64,000 bases of DNA, from assembly GCF_012910955.1 (NCBI RefSeq), contig NZ_WTVQ01000002.1, positions 160,518-224,517 on the forward strand, read 5' to 3'. Of the stretch, positions 1 to 9,643 are shown piece after piece. The translations under genes and the position numbers were made by a program. The first letter of the stretch is position 1. Each line of letters begins with the position of its first letter. Origin of the DNA: Aromatoleum diolicum (GTDB taxonomy: Bacteria > Pseudomonadota > Gammaproteobacteria > Burkholderiales > Rhodocyclaceae). The notes beneath the pieces were generated by a model, which did not search any database, was not told the origin of the DNA, and was given only the letters and a program-made list of their open reading frames with translations.

Positions 1-2
1 TC

Positions 3-41
3 TCGCGCAGCCTCGAAAAGCACGCCGACCTGCCACGCTGA
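3..41 (+). CDS. possible C-terminal end of an upstream gene
   Basis: The third reading frame is open from the window edge to a TGA at 39-41 and would encode a short polar tail ending EKHADLPR. It lies about 115 bases before valS on the same strand. Too little is visible to name it. The call rests only on an open frame ending in a stop, so it could be chance. Confidence 0.25.
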   Translation, partial: SRSLEKHADLPR

Positions 42-156
42 GTCCCGCCTGCCGGGATGCGGCGCTCGCGGCCGCGTGAGCGCAACCGAGCGGCACCGGG
101 CAGCGGCCGTGCATCCGTTATAATCCGCCCTTTGCCTTCACGCCCCCGAGCACACC

Positions 157-3003
157 ATGGAACTGGCCAAGAGTTTTGAGCCGGCGGAGATCGAATCCCG
201 CTGGTATCCGGAATGGGAATCCCGCGGTCGCTTCGACGCCGGACTGGACAAGTCCAACCCTGACGCGTTCTGCATCCTGCTGCCGCCGCCCAATGTCACC
301 GGCACGCTGCACATGGGCCACGGTTTCAACCAGACGATCATGGACGCGCTCACCCGCTACCACCGCATGCGCGGCTTCAACACGCTGTGGCAGCCGGGCA
401 CGGACCACGCCGGCATCGCCACGCAGATCGTGGTCGAACGCCAGCTCGACGCCAAGGGCATCTCGCGCCACGACCTCGGACGCGAGAAGTTTCTCGAGAA
501 AGTCTGGGAGTGGAAGGAATACTCGGGCGGCACGATCACGCGCCAGATGCGCCGCATGGGCACCTCGCCGGACTGGAAGCGCGAGCGCTTCACGATGGAC
601 GCCGGGCTGTCCAAGACGGTCACCGAAACCTTCGTGCGCCTGTACAACGAAGGCCTGATCTACCGCGGCAAGCGCCTCGTGAACTGGGATCCCAAGCTCG
701 GCACCGCGGTGTCCGACCTCGAAGTGGTGTCTGAAGAGGAAGACGGTTTCCTGTGGCACATCACCTACCCGTTCTCCGACGGCCCGATTGGCGATCTCAT
801 GGGCCTCACCGTCGCGACGACGCGTCCCGAGACCATGCTCGGCGACGTCGCGGTGATGGTGCATCCGGAAGACGAACGCTACGCGCACGTGATCGGCAAG
901 ACTGTCCGCCTGCCGCTGTGCGACCGCGACATCCCGATCATCGCCGACGACTATGTCGATCGCGAGTTCGGCACCGGCTGCGTCAAGGTCACTCCCGCGC
1001 ATGACTTCAACGACTACGCGGTGGGCCTGCGCCATGGTCTGCCGATGATCAGCATCCTGCGCCTCGACGCCCACGTCAGCGACGATGCGCCGGAAAAATA
1101 CCGCGGCATGGACCGCTTCGCCGCGCGTGAAGTCATCGTGCAGGACCTCGAGGCGCTCGGACTGCTCGCCGGCATCAAGCCGCACAAGCTGATGGTGCCG
1201 CGCGGTGACCGGACCAGTGCGGTCATCGAGCCGATGCTCACCGACCAGTGGTTTGTCGCCATGACCAAATCCGGTGCGGACGGCAAGAGCATCACCGCGA
1301 AGGCGCTCGAATGCGTCGCGTCGGGTGAGATCCGCTTCTACCCGGAAAACTGGGTCAACACCTACAACCAGTGGCTCAACAACATCCAGGACTGGTGCAT
1401 CTCGCGCCAGCTGTGGTGGGGCCACCAGATTCCGGCGTGGTACGCGGACGAAGGCACCGAGCAGCGCGTGTGGGTCGCGCACGACGAAACGGAGGCGCAG
1501 GCACTCGCCACGAAGGACGGCTACACGGGCAAGCTGCGCCGGGACGAGGACGTGCTCGACACCTGGTATTCGTCGGCGCTGTGGCCGTTCTCGACGCTCG
1601 ACTGGACGCCGGAATGGCCGGAGAAGTCGAACGACGCGCTCGACCTCTACCTGCCCTCCAGCGTGCTCGTCACCGGCTTCGACATCATTTTCTTCTGGGT
1701 CGCGCGCATGGTGATGATGACCAAGCACATCACCGGCAAGATCCCGTTCCGCGACGTCTACGTGCATGGCCTGATCCGCGACGCGGAAGGCCAGAAGATG
1801 TCGAAGTCGAAGGGCAACGTGCTCGACCCGATCGACCTGATCGACGGCATCTCGGTCGAAGAACTCGTCAAGAAGCGCACTTTCGGGCTGATGAACCCAA
1901 AGCAGGCGCAGAGCATCGAGAAGAAGACCCGCAAGGAATTCCCTGAAGGCATCGCCGCATTCGGCACCGACGCGCTGCGCTTCACCTTTGCGTCGCTGGC
2001 GACGCCGGGGCGTGACATCAAGTTCGATCTGTCGCGTTGCGAAGGCTACCGCAACTTCTGCAACAAGCTGTGGAACGCCACCCGCTTCGTACTGATGAAC
2101 TGCGAAGGTCACGATTGCGGCATCGACGTCACCGCCGGCAGCGCCGCGTGCAACAGCGCGAATCTCGACTTCTCGTTCGCCGACCGCTGGATCGTCTCGC
2201 AACTGCAGCGCACCGAGGCCGACGTCGCCGGGCACTTCAAGGAATATCGCTTCGACCTCGTCGCGAAATCGATCTACGAATTCGTCTGGGACGAATATTG
2301 CGACTGGTATCTGGAACTCGCGAAGGTGCAGATCCAGAACGGTAGCGCAGCCCAGCAGCGCGCCACGCGCCGCACGCTGCTGCGCGTCCTGGAAACGGTA
2401 CTGCGCCTCGCGCATCCACTGATCCCGTTCATCACCGAAGAGCTGTGGCAGACCGTCGCCCCGCTCGCCGGTCGCAAGGACGCCGACAGTCTCATGCTGG
2501 CCCGCTATCCGCAGGCCGACCTCGGCCGCATCGACGCTGCGAGCGAAGCGAAGATCGCCGAACTGAAGGCCATCGTCGGTACCTGCCGCAACCTGCGCAG
2601 CGAAATGAACATCTCGCCGGCGCAACGCATGCCGCTTGTCGCCTGCGGCGATTCGGCCACGCTCAACGTCTACGCGCCGTATCTGGCCGGTCTGGCGCGT
2701 CTGTCCGGCGTCGAGATCGTCGATGAGATCGGCACCGACGAACTGGCACCGGTCGCCATCGCCGGTTCGTTCAAAGTGATGCTGCGGGTTGAAATCGACA
2801 TCGCCGCGGAGCGCGAACGGGTATCGAAGGAAATCGCGCGCCTCGAAGGCGAGATCACCAAAGCCGAAAGCAAGCTGGGTAACGCGAGCTTCGTCGAGCG
2901 TGCCCCGGCCGCAGTTGTGCAACAGGAGCGCGAGCGCCTTGCCGGCTTCGCTGCGACGCTGGACAAGCTGCGCCCGCAGCTGGAGAAATTCTCCGGTCGC
3001 TGA
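157..3003 (+). CDS. valS: valine--tRNA ligase
   Basis: This cytoplasmic class I aminoacyl-tRNA synthetase charges tRNA-Val with valine. The 948-residue length is normal for bacterial ValRS. The HIGH-type motif appears as HMGH at residues 52-55 after PPPNVTG, and KMSKS is at 547-551. An editing domain lies between them. The last ~65 residues are charged and heptad-like, matching the C-terminal coiled-coil tRNA-binding arm. The ATG at 157 gives the canonical N terminus. A strong terminator follows directly, so the gene ends its transcription unit. A long antisense frame across it is a GC-rich shadow. The identification is secure. Confidence 0.98.
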   Translation: MELAKSFEPAEIESRWYPEWESRGRFDAGLDKSNPDAFCILLPPPNVTGTLHMGHGFNQTIMDALTRYHRMRGFNTLWQPGTDHAGIATQIVVERQLDAKGISRHDLGREKFLEKVWEWKEYSGGTITRQMRRMGTSPDWKRERFTMDAGLSKTVTETFVRLYNEGLIYRGKRLVNWDPKLGTAVSDLEVVSEEEDGFLWHITYPFSDGPIGDLMGLTVATTRPETMLGDVAVMVHPEDERYAHVIGKTVRLPLCDRDIPIIADDYVDREFGTGCVKVTPAHDFNDYAVGLRHGLPMISILRLDAHVSDDAPEKYRGMDRFAAREVIVQDLEALGLLAGIKPHKLMVPRGDRTSAVIEPMLTDQWFVAMTKSGADGKSITAKALECVASGEIRFYPENWVNTYNQWLNNIQDWCISRQLWWGHQIPAWYADEGTEQRVWVAHDETEAQALATKDGYTGKLRRDEDVLDTWYSSALWPFSTLDWTPEWPEKSNDALDLYLPSSVLVTGFDIIFFWVARMVMMTKHITGKIPFRDVYVHGLIRDAEGQKMSKSKGNVLDPIDLIDGISVEELVKKRTFGLMNPKQAQSIEKKTRKEFPEGIAAFGTDALRFTFASLATPGRDIKFDLSRCEGYRNFCNKLWNATRFVLMNCEGHDCGIDVTAGSAACNSANLDFSFADRWIVSQLQRTEADVAGHFKEYRFDLVAKSIYEFVWDEYCDWYLELAKVQIQNGSAAQQRATRRTLLRVLETVLRLAHPLIPFITEELWQTVAPLAGRKDADSLMLARYPQADLGRIDAASEAKIAELKAIVGTCRNLRSEMNISPAQRMPLVACGDSATLNVYAPYLAGLARLSGVEIVDEIGTDELAPVAIAGSFKVMLRVEIDIAAERERVSKEIARLEGEITKAESKLGNASFVERAPAAVVQQERERLAGFAATLDKLRPQLEKFSGR

Positions 3004-3020
3004 TCTGCATCGCCAGCTGA

Positions 3021-3057
3021 AAAGGGGCCGCCCGCTTCGTCGGGTGGCCCCTTTTTT
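3021..3057 (+). terminator. rho-independent terminator after valS
   Basis: A GC-rich stem (GGGGCCGCCCG pairing with CGGGTGGCCCC, one mismatch) is followed by a run of six T. It starts 18 bases after the valS stop and lies between convergent genes. Confidence 0.9.
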
Positions 3058-3078
3058 CATGTACTGAACGTCCCGGTC

Positions 3079-3318
3079 CTACTTGCGGCGCAGGAAGAAC
3101 TCGAATGCCTTGTCGACCGTCTCGCCCTGCCCGATCAGATCATTGCCGGTCTGTCTCGCAAACGCCTGAAAATCCTTCACCGACCCCGGATCCGTCGCCA
3201 GCACCCGCAGCACCTGGCCCACGCTCATTTCGGCGAGCATCTTCTTCGCACGCAGAATGGGCAACGGACAGTTGAGCCCGCGCGCATCGACTTCCTTGTC
3301 AAACTCCATCACCCACAA
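3079..3318 (-). CDS. TusA-family sulfur carrier protein
   Basis: A 79-residue protein of the TusA/SirA/YeeD family, small cytoplasmic sulfur carriers that hold persulfide sulfur on a conserved cysteine. The signature CPLP follows DARGLN near residue 18. The rest matches the compact beta-alpha fold (PILRAKKML; GQVLRVLATDPGS). An internal ATG at 3309 (MEFDKEVDARG) is an equally good start. The neighbours, valS and an M48 protease, do not reveal the partner. Function in tRNA thiolation or in molybdenum/tungsten cofactor sulfuration is possible, but nothing here decides between them. Confidence 0.85.
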   Translation of the reverse strand: MWVMEFDKEVDARGLNCPLPILRAKKMLAEMSVGQVLRVLATDPGSVKDFQAFARQTGNDLIGQGETVDKAFEFFLRRK

Positions 3319-3382
3319 CCCCCGCTAACAGTTCGCGCAATTCTACCCTACAGCCATATTGAACCTGTGCGCGGAACTGGCG

Positions 3383-4831
3383 TTACTCCTCCCGCCCGGT
3401 GCGGCGTTGCTCCGCCCGACGCTCGCGCTCCCTTTCCTTGAGTTCGCGCATGCGTGCATCCACGGCCGACAGATCGTAGAAATCACCGTCACCAGCGCGA
3501 CGCGCAAGTTCCAGTTGCTCAATGGCAGCCGGCACCGCCCCGCGCAGCACATAGACTTCTGCCTGCGCACGGTGCTCCGCGGTACGCCGCCCCTGCGCCG
3601 CCTCCGAACGTGCGACAAAGGCCCACAAGCGCGGATCCTCGCTGCGACCCTGCAACGCGGCGCGCGCCAGCCCGGCCGCCTCGCGTGCGCGCCCGGCCTG
3701 CAGCATCGCATCGATCAGGGCATAACGCACGGCACGACTATCCGCAAAGCGCTTCTCGGCGGCCTCGAGAACCTTCACCGCGCCCGCCGGATCGCGGGCA
3801 GCCAAGCGCAGTTCCGCCGCCACGATTTCGAGGAAGGTCGACGGCGGTGTGTCACGCCGCAGCAACGTCAGCGTCTTTTCCGCGTCATCGAGCCGTCCCG
3901 CCGCCAGCAGCGCCCGCACCAGGCCATAACGCACCGCAGTATCGGCTCCTGCCTTCGCGACCGACGCCTCGAAGTCCCGCACCGCATCGAGCGGCTGCGC
4001 CGCCGACACGCGGAGCTTCGCACGCACGAATCCGAAATCGGGCGAATCCGGAACCTGACGGTACCGCATCTGCCCCACCCGGTTCTCCATGTCGGCGATC
4101 CGCTCGCCCGTCAGCGGGTGAGTACGCAAGTAACTTGGCGCGTTGTTCTCGTACAGGCGGCTCGCACGCTGCAGACGCTCGAAGAATCCGGGCATGCCAC
4201 GCACGTCGAATCCGGCACCCTCAAGTTTTTGCAGCCCTATGCGATCCGCCTCGCGCTCGAAGTCGCGCGTATAGCCCAACTGTGCCTGAATTGCCCCGGC
4301 TTGCCCCGCCGCCAGCGCCGCCTCGCTGATCTGGGAGTTACTGCGCGCCGCCAGCACCGCTACCAGCAGCGACGCGAGCATGACCATGCTGGTCTGGCTT
4401 TGCTTGCCGAACATCTGTGCGATGTGCCGCTGCGTGACGTGCGCGATCTCGTGACCCAGCACCGACGCCAGTTCGGATTCCGATTCGGCCGCCAGAATCA
4501 GGCCGGTATGCAAGCCGATATACCCGCCGGGCAGGGCGAACGCATTCAGCGTGCCATCACGAATCACGAAGAAATTGAAATCCTGTGGCGGCGCATTACC
4601 GGCGGTGACCAGGCGCTGTCCCAGACGATTGACGTAATCCTCGATTTCGGGATCGTCAAAATACGCCGGGTCGCGCCAGCGAATGTCGCGCATGATCGAT
4701 TCGCCCAGGCGGCGCTCGGCCAGCGGGGACAATTCCGACGCTGCCACGTCGCCCAGGTCCGGCAGGTCCGCCGCATTGAGGCGCGGCACCAGCGCAACGC
4801 ACAGCAGCAGGATAAAAAGTCGTTTCATCAT
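3383..4831 (-). CDS. periplasmic M48 metalloprotease with TPR tail (BepA/YfgC-like)
   Basis: A 482-residue exported zinc protease. Residues 1-21 form a signal peptide ending LNA-AD. HEIAH at 127-131 gives two zinc ligands and the catalytic Glu. The third ligand is the Glu in FEREAD, about residue 194. The C-terminal half is Ala/Leu/Arg-rich helical repeat typical of the TPR domain of BepA-type proteases, which act in outer-membrane protein assembly and quality control. The last residues are very Arg/Glu-rich. It is divergent from moaC with about 80 bases between them. The family is secure; orthology to BepA is inferred from domain order. Confidence 0.92.
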   Translation of the reverse strand: MMKRLFILLLCVALVPRLNAADLPDLGDVAASELSPLAERRLGESIMRDIRWRDPAYFDDPEIEDYVNRLGQRLVTAGNAPPQDFNFFVIRDGTLNAFALPGGYIGLHTGLILAAESESELASVLGHEIAHVTQRHIAQMFGKQSQTSMVMLASLLVAVLAARSNSQISEAALAAGQAGAIQAQLGYTRDFEREADRIGLQKLEGAGFDVRGMPGFFERLQRASRLYENNAPSYLRTHPLTGERIADMENRVGQMRYRQVPDSPDFGFVRAKLRVSAAQPLDAVRDFEASVAKAGADTAVRYGLVRALLAAGRLDDAEKTLTLLRRDTPPSTFLEIVAAELRLAARDPAGAVKVLEAAEKRFADSRAVRYALIDAMLQAGRAREAAGLARAALQGRSEDPRLWAFVARSEAAQGRRTAEHRAQAEVYVLRGAVPAAIEQLELARRAGDGDFYDLSAVDARMRELKERERERRAEQRRTGREE

Positions 4832-4911
4832 CGGGTGCTATGATACCGGTCCAATCGCAAGCGTTCCGCACGGAATGTATCGCTGTGTAGCCTGATCGCG
4901 TCCACAAGCCC

Positions 4912-5409
4912 ATGACCCAGCCCACCAACGCCCAATCACTCACCCACTTCGACGCTCACGGCCAGGCCCATATGGTCGATGTCGGCGACAAGAGCGAAAC
5001 CCGGCGCGTTGCCGTCGCAGGGGGCCGCATCTCGATGAAGCCCGAGACCTTCGCCATGGTCAGGGCCGGCAATGCCAAGAAAGGTGATGTGCTCGGCATC
5101 GCACGCATCGCGGCAATCCAGGCAGCCAAGCGCACCAGCGACCTTATTCCCCTGTGCCATCCGATCCCGCTGACCCGGGTCGCCGTCGAATTTTCGCTCG
5201 ACGAAGCGCAGAGCAGCATCACCTGCACTGTCACCGCCGAAACGGTCGGTCGCACCGGCGTCGAAATGGAAGCCCTGACCGCCGTCAACGTCGCCCTGCT
5301 CACCATCTACGACATGTGCAAAGCCGTGGACCGCGGCATGCGCATGGATGGCATCCAGCTGATGGAAAAGCTTGGCGGGAAGTCGGGACACTGGGTCGCG
5401 GGACAATAG
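4912..5409 (+). CDS. moaC: cyclic pyranopterin monophosphate synthase MoaC
   Basis: MoaC converts the MoaA product (3',8-cyclo-GTP) to cyclic pyranopterin monophosphate, an early step of molybdopterin synthesis in the cytoplasm. The 165 residues are full length, with the family signatures [20 protein letters not shown] and MCKAVDRGM. It stands alone between divergent and convergent neighbours. The same pterin pathway supplies the tungsten cofactor of the AOR encoded at 10.6-16.4 kb, so the proximity is suggestive. The genes are separated by unrelated ones. Confidence 0.97.
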   Translation: MTQPTNAQSLTHFDAHGQAHMVDVGDKSETRRVAVAGGRISMKPETFAMVRAGNAKKGDVLGIARIAAIQAAKRTSDLIPLCHPIPLTRVAVEFSLDEAQSSITCTVTAETVGRTGVEMEALTAVNVALLTIYDMCKAVDRGMRMDGIQLMEKLGGKSGHWVAGQ

Positions 5410-5535
5410 CCCGCACTTCGGCAGACGTTGCCGGAAAATGTGAAAGTCGCGCGTCGCGGTCGAGATTCGCGATGACGCCGTTCCACTGAAGGGGTTTTTC
5501 TTGCGGCGAAGCGCCCGCCGGAACGATGCCCCGGC

Positions 5536-6057
5536 TTATTCGAGCACTTTGAGTGCGGACCCCAGGCTAAGCTTTTTTCCCGAAACCTTGTCCTTGACCG
5601 TTGCAATCACCTTGTACTGGCCAACGGGGTCGTTCACGTCAAAACTGACCCCCATGCTGGCGTTGCCAAGGTGCAGCCGCCCGGGCATCGGTTCGTCTGA
5701 CCACAGCAGCCCGGTGCCACCGGGAATGAGTGTTCCATCGGGAGCAAGCAGGGAAAAATTTGCAACGACGTCGCATTTGCCGGAAACGTCCGGTGTGCAG
5801 CCTTGAAAGACCAGCATTGCAGTAACCGATGAGCCACGGCGTACGGAAGCGGTCGCGGGAAGACTCGAAGGTGCGCCGGATGCGCTCCATGCCCTGACGA
5901 ACTGCGCTTCATCCGGCGTCAAGACAAGCTGGACACCGAAATGCTCCACATTGCGCACATAGTCATCATGCGGCGGCCGGGTCATGCCCCGGTCGTTCCA
6001 GGCAGCCTGTGCGAGGAGAGGAAGGCACGCGACAATCAGGGCGGCAAGTGGTCTCAC
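5536..6057 (-). CDS. secreted protein of unknown function
   Basis: A 173-residue protein that I do not recognise. Residues 1-18 form a clear signal peptide ending LAQA-AW. The mature part is beta-rich with two cysteines (about residues 107 and 114) bracketing TPDVSG. It ends with an Ig-like or periplasmic-chaperone-like pattern (VGQYKVIATVKDKVSGKKLSLG). Its neighbours, moaC and a CDGSH gene, give no hint. It is likely periplasmic. Coding status is supported by the signal peptide and by codon use like that of its neighbours. Confidence 0.7.
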   Translation of the reverse strand: MRPLAALIVACLPLLAQAAWNDRGMTRPPHDDYVRNVEHFGVQLVLTPDEAQFVRAWSASGAPSSLPATASVRRGSSVTAMLVFQGCTPDVSGKCDVVANFSLLAPDGTLIPGGTGLLWSDEPMPGRLHLGNASMGVSFDVNDPVGQYKVIATVKDKVSGKKLSLGSALKVLE

Positions 6058-6492
6058 GATGCGACAGCCTCAAGGATTCGAAGGCAAATCTTGCTTGCTT
6101 CAGCGGATGCGTGCCGCCGCTCGGTGGCCCGTGTCCCGCGCGCTACAGAAGATATGAAAAGTAATTATCGCCCAAGAATCCGGTGCGATTGCGTGTGTTT
6201 TACATATCCATACACATCGAATGGGAATTGGAGCGCAGGCCGCGCGATACGCAGCATCGGGAGTCCGGGCGCGCGTCGGCCCTGTGCGGCTGGCCGGCTG
6301 ATTCCGCTGCGAACGGGATTCACGCAGGACGATGGGTCCGCTCGCCTGCATCACGTTGGTGAGCACCGCGCAAGTTCGGGGAATTCAGCCGCCCTGACAC
6401 GTTCCGGCGGGGGGTCAGACGGAGCAGTTGGAAATATTGCTGCCCACTCGGGAGAGCGGGCAGACAGGGCGCGGGGATGCGCCCCGGCGGAC
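6058..6492. other. 435-base gene-free stretch
   Basis: No convincing gene was found on either strand. The middle part (about 6140-6240) is less GC-rich than its surroundings and may hold the promoter of the minus-strand secreted protein. Weak dyads sit near 6452-6490, downstream of the CDGSH gene, but without a T-run. Confidence 0.4.
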
Positions 6493-6738
6493 TTACAGCT
6501 TCTGATGGGAACCGTCGCACATCACGCCGTTGTTGCCGTTCTTACAGCCGCAGAAGTAGGCCGTCTTGCTCTCTTCTGCCTTGTATTCCACAGGGCTGAA
6601 GCTGCTGCCCTTGTGGCTGCCGTCGCAGAAGGGCTGGCTGGCGCTCTTGCCACAGGAACACCACCAGTAGCTCTTGCCGGCTTCGACATCGACGGCATAC
6701 GGGGACTTCTGGGCGATTTTTGCGGTTTCTTGGGACAT
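6493..6738 (-). CDS. CDGSH iron-sulfur domain protein
   Basis: An 81-residue cytoplasmic protein with two CDGSH-type 2Fe-2S binding motifs, C-x-C-x-N-CDGSH, one near residue 27 (CSCGKSASQPFCDGSH) and one near residue 63 (CGCKNGNNGVMCDGSH). The family carries labile 2Fe-2S clusters with three Cys and one His ligands. Start 6738 was chosen because GAGGAA lies at good spacing upstream and the residues before this Met are unlike the family. It follows the YceI genes on the same strand with about 90 bases between. Confidence 0.9.
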   Translation of the reverse strand: MSQETAKIAQKSPYAVDVEAGKSYWWCSCGKSASQPFCDGSHKGSSFSPVEYKAEESKTAYFCGCKNGNNGVMCDGSHQKL

Positions 6739-6829
6739 GCTTCGATTCCTCGGGCTTGAATGGGAAACCACCCCACATTGGGTGGCGAAAACGGCCCCGG
6801 CGACTGACCAGGACCGGGAGAGACGTGGC

Positions 6830-7411
6830 TTACTGCTTGATCGCTTCGACGGCAATGACGAGCTTCACGTCGTCGCCGACGTAGGGGGCAAACTTGCCCG
6901 CGCCGAATTCGGAGCGCTTGATGACGGTGCTGGCGTTGGCGCCGCAGGCTTCCTTCTTGGCCATCGGATGTTCCATGCAGTGGAACGAGCTGACTGCGAG
7001 CGTGACCGGCTTGGTGACGCCCTTGATGGTGAGGTTGCCATCGACCGAGGCCAGCTTGTCGCCGTCGAAGGACACTTTGGTCGACTTGAAGGTGATGGTG
7101 GGGTACCTCTCGGTGTGGAAGAAGTCCTCGCCCTGGATGTGACCGTCGAACATCGGGAAGCCGGTGTCGACCGACTTGGTGTCGATGGTCACGTCAACCG
7201 AGCCGGTCTTGGCGGCGCGGTCCAGGGTGATGGTGCCGGTGGTCTTGTTGAACCGGCTTTGCTGCGTCGAGTACCCGAAGTGGCCGTATTCGAAGCGCGG
7301 GAAGGTGTGCGAACCATCGATACCGAAAGTTTCCGGCGCGGCCAATGCGGGTGCGGCGAACGAGGCCGCGAGCGTGGAGACGAGGGCGAGTCGCTTGAGT
7401 TGCTTGATCAT
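6830..7411 (-). CDS. YceI-family periplasmic lipid-binding protein (copy 1)
   Basis: A 193-residue exported protein of the YceI lipocalin-like family, whose barrel binds isoprenoid-type lipids. The signal peptide ends at about residue 24 (APALA-AP). The core includes IDGSHTFPRFEYGHFG, GHIQGEDFFHTERYP and GNLTIKGVTKPVTL. It lies downstream of a second yceI gene and a cytochrome b561 gene on the same strand, the common b561-YceI pairing. It is longer than copy 2 in the strand near the cysteines (FHCMEHPMAKKEACG), so the two are diverged paralogues. Confidence 0.93.
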   Translation of the reverse strand: MIKQLKRLALVSTLAASFAAPALAAPETFGIDGSHTFPRFEYGHFGYSTQQSRFNKTTGTITLDRAAKTGSVDVTIDTKSVDTGFPMFDGHIQGEDFFHTERYPTITFKSTKVSFDGDKLASVDGNLTIKGVTKPVTLAVSSFHCMEHPMAKKEACGANASTVIKRSEFGAGKFAPYVGDDVKLVIAVEAIKQ

Positions 7412-7467
7412 TGTGAATCTCCTTTGAAACGGAACGGTTCTGGATAAATCGGGGTTGGGGTGTGTCG

Positions 7468-8064
7468 TTATTTGCCTGCGGCACGGCGATCGGCTTCGAC
7501 GTGGAAGCTGACCTTGACCTCGTCGGCAACAACCGAGGTATCGGACCAGCTGCCATCGCCAATGGCGAACTCCAGACGCTTGAGGGTGAAGCCGCCGTCG
7601 AACACCGCGGTGTTGCCCTTTTGGGTGACGGTGATCGGCGTCGTGACATCGCGGGTTTTGCCCTTGATGCTGAGCTTGCCGGTCATTTCGTAGCGGTTGC
7701 CGCCGAGCGGCTTGACGGCCGACGAGACGAAAGTCGCGCTCGGGAAGTTCTTGAGGTCGAACCAGGGCTTGCCGACCACTTCCTGGTTCGCGTCGGAGGA
7801 GCCTGCGTCGATGCTGCCGAGGTCGAGATCGAGCTTTACGGTGGATTTGGTCGGCGTCGCGGCGTCGAATACCAGATCGACCTTGGCCTTGCCAAAGCGG
7901 CCATTGACCGGCACACCCATCTGCGTAAAGACGAAGTCGATGCGGTTCTTGGCTGCCTGGACCTGATCGAATACGCCAGCCGGTTCGGCGGCGTGGAGCA
8001 TCCCGATACTGGTCGGAAGAGCGGTCGCAACCAGCACGGTGGCGAGCAGGCGAGAGAGTTTCAT
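7468..8064 (-). CDS. YceI-family periplasmic protein (copy 2)
   Basis: A 198-residue exported protein of the YceI family with a signal peptide cleaved after about residue 25 (LHA-AE). The barrel pattern is visible (SIDAGSSDANQEVVGKPWFDLKNFPSATF; GKLSIKGKTRDVTTPITV). Only about 20 bases separate it from the cytochrome b561 gene upstream, so the two are co-transcribed. The lipid bound and the link to b561 electron transfer are not established by the sequence. Confidence 0.93.
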   Translation of the reverse strand: MKLSRLLATVLVATALPTSIGMLHAAEPAGVFDQVQAAKNRIDFVFTQMGVPVNGRFGKAKVDLVFDAATPTKSTVKLDLDLGSIDAGSSDANQEVVGKPWFDLKNFPSATFVSSAVKPLGGNRYEMTGKLSIKGKTRDVTTPITVTQKGNTAVFDGGFTLKRLEFAIGDGSWSDTSVVADEVKVSFHVEADRRAAGK

Positions 8065-8083
8065 CGGTGAAATTCCTTTGGAA

Positions 8084-8632
8084 TCAATTTGAACGCTTGA
8101 GAACAGGCACCATGCGCACCAGGGTTTCGTCGCGGTCGATCACGTGATGCTTGAGTGCGGCGGCGACATGCAGACCGACCAGCGTCAGCAAACCGAAAGT
8201 GAGGGCTTCGTGGGCGGCCTTGAAGAAGTCCCCAAGGGCCTGGTCCTTGCCGACGAGGTCAGGCAGCGGCAGCACACCGAGGTACACCACCGGAAAGCCC
8301 TTGGCGGAACTCATCAGCCAGCCGCTCAGCGGCACAGCGAACATCAGCGCATAGAGCAGACCATGCGTGATCGTGGCCACCTTGCGCTGCCACAGCGGGG
8401 CGCTTTCAACCGGGGACGGTACGGGTCTCGTCAGGCGGAACAACAGGCGCGGCAGGAACAGCAGCAGGACGGTCACGCCCAGCCACTTATGGTAGGAAAT
8501 GAGTTGCAGCTTGGTTGGCGATAGCGGCAGGCCGCTCATGTAGAAACCCAGCGGCAAGGCGCTGAGCACCAGCAGGGCGGTGAGCCAGTGCACGAGCACA
8601 GCACGCGTCGCGTAACGGTCGGGAGCTTGCAT
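8084..8632 (-). CDS. cytochrome b561 family membrane protein
   Basis: A 182-residue four-helix inner-membrane protein binding two b hemes, of the YceJ/CybB type. Helices lie at about 10-32, 47-66, 88-107 and 142-163. Candidate heme-ligating histidines are in VLVHWL, ISYHKWLG, ITHGLLY and GLHVAAALKHH. It is first in the b561-YceI-YceI transcription unit. Members of this family move electrons between the quinone pool and periplasmic acceptors; the partner here is unknown. Confidence 0.93.
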   Translation of the reverse strand: MQAPDRYATRAVLVHWLTALLVLSALPLGFYMSGLPLSPTKLQLISYHKWLGVTVLLLFLPRLLFRLTRPVPSPVESAPLWQRKVATITHGLLYALMFAVPLSGWLMSSAKGFPVVYLGVLPLPDLVGKDQALGDFFKAAHEALTFGLLTLVGLHVAAALKHHVIDRDETLVRMVPVLKRSN

Positions 8633-8665
8633 GGAGGATCCTCGTATCCGGGCGTTCGAATGGGG

Positions 8666-9538
8666 TCAGGGGGCGCGGAAGAATTCGGCCACCAGACAAT
8701 CGATGGATTTAGGCGGATGTCCGACCAGCGCGGCGAAGTCGTTGGTGCTGCGGGCGAAGCGGTTTTGCGCGGCGGCAGAATACATGTTGGCGAGTGCGCG
8801 GGCGAGCCAGGCCGGCAAACCGGCACTTTCCAGTGATTCAGCATACGCGTCTTCGCTGACGGCTTCGTAACGCAGCGTCTTGCCGGTCGCGGCGCCGACC
8901 CGTGCGACGATGTCGTAGTAGTCGTGCGCGGTCTGCCCGGTGAGTTCATAAACCTGCTTCTCAAGGCGCGGAGCAACCGCGGCCGCCGCGATGGCTTCGG
9001 CGAGTTCATTGCGTGACAGGTAGCTGACCTTGCCCTCCCCGGCCGGCAGATGCAGCACGCCGGTCTGCAGTGCGCCGGCGAAGGTCATCGGCAGGAAGTC
9101 CGCATACATGCCATTGCGCAGCAACGTACAGGTGATGCCGGAGGTAGCGAGGTCAGCCTCGGTGGCAGCATGCACCTGGGCGAATTCCGAAGGTGAAGTG
9201 GAGTCCGCGTCGAGGAAGCTGGTGTAGAAAATGTGTTTCACGCCGGCGACGCGGGCCGCCTCGATGGCGTTGCGATGCTGCGCGATGCGCACGGCCTTGG
9301 GGCCATCCGTGGAAATCAGCACGAGGCGGTCGACACCCGCAAACGTCACGGGCAGGGTTTCCGGCTGGTCGAAGTTGCCCTGGCGAACTTCGATGCCGCG
9401 CGCCGCGAGGTTTTCGGCGCGCGCCGGGTCACGCACGCTGACCGCCAGCTGGCCGGCGCCGGCACGTGGCAGACGGGCGGCAAGGTGCTGGACGATGCGC
9501 TGACCCAATTGGCCAGTGGCTCCGGTTACCAAAATCAT
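8666..9538 (-). CDS. NAD(P)-binding SDR-type protein (NmrA/quinone oxidoreductase 2-like)
   Basis: A 290-residue atypical short-chain dehydrogenase. The N terminus MILVTGATGQLGQRI is the dinucleotide-binding fold with GxTGxxG. HIFYTSF, LRNGMYADF and YELTG match NmrA/QorB-like NAD(P)H-binding proteins, which often reduce quinones or sense NADP. Start 9538 gives the canonical Rossmann N terminus; the open frame upstream has no family match. It is divergent from a LysR regulator with an inverted repeat between them, so that regulator probably controls it. The substrate is unknown. Confidence 0.88.
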   Translation of the reverse strand: MILVTGATGQLGQRIVQHLAARLPRAGAGQLAVSVRDPARAENLAARGIEVRQGNFDQPETLPVTFAGVDRLVLISTDGPKAVRIAQHRNAIEAARVAGVKHIFYTSFLDADSTSPSEFAQVHAATEADLATSGITCTLLRNGMYADFLPMTFAGALQTGVLHLPAGEGKVSYLSRNELAEAIAAAAVAPRLEKQVYELTGQTAHDYYDIVARVGAATGKTLRYEAVSEDAYAESLESAGLPAWLARALANMYSAAAQNRFARSTNDFAALVGHPPKSIDCLVAEFFRAP

Positions 9539-9578
9539 GCCAGTCTCCTGATTCGTGCGACATTGCGATGTGCGCACT

Positions 9579-9600
9579 TTAGGGCAATGATTGGCCCTAA
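9579..9600. promoter_or_regulatory. inverted-repeat operator between SDR and LysR genes
   Basis: A perfect 7-bp dyad, TTAGGGC-N8-GCCCTAA, lies in the 105-base gap between divergent genes. A second weaker dyad (ACAT-TGCG-ATGT) is at about 9560-9572. Placement and symmetry fit a LysR-type binding site; this is inference. Confidence 0.55.
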
Positions 9601-9643
9601 AATAGGTGCCATAAGCAAACTCTTTGTTGCATCGAGGGGAACA

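Noticed and set aside
118..3060. 980-residue open frame on the minus strand over valS
   Set aside because: Low-complexity Arg/Ala/Val-rich product with no motif; valS on the other strand is certain. It is a GC-rich shadow.
6452..6490. GC-rich dyads after the CDGSH gene as a terminator
   Set aside because: Stems are short or mismatched and no T-run follows on the minus strand.
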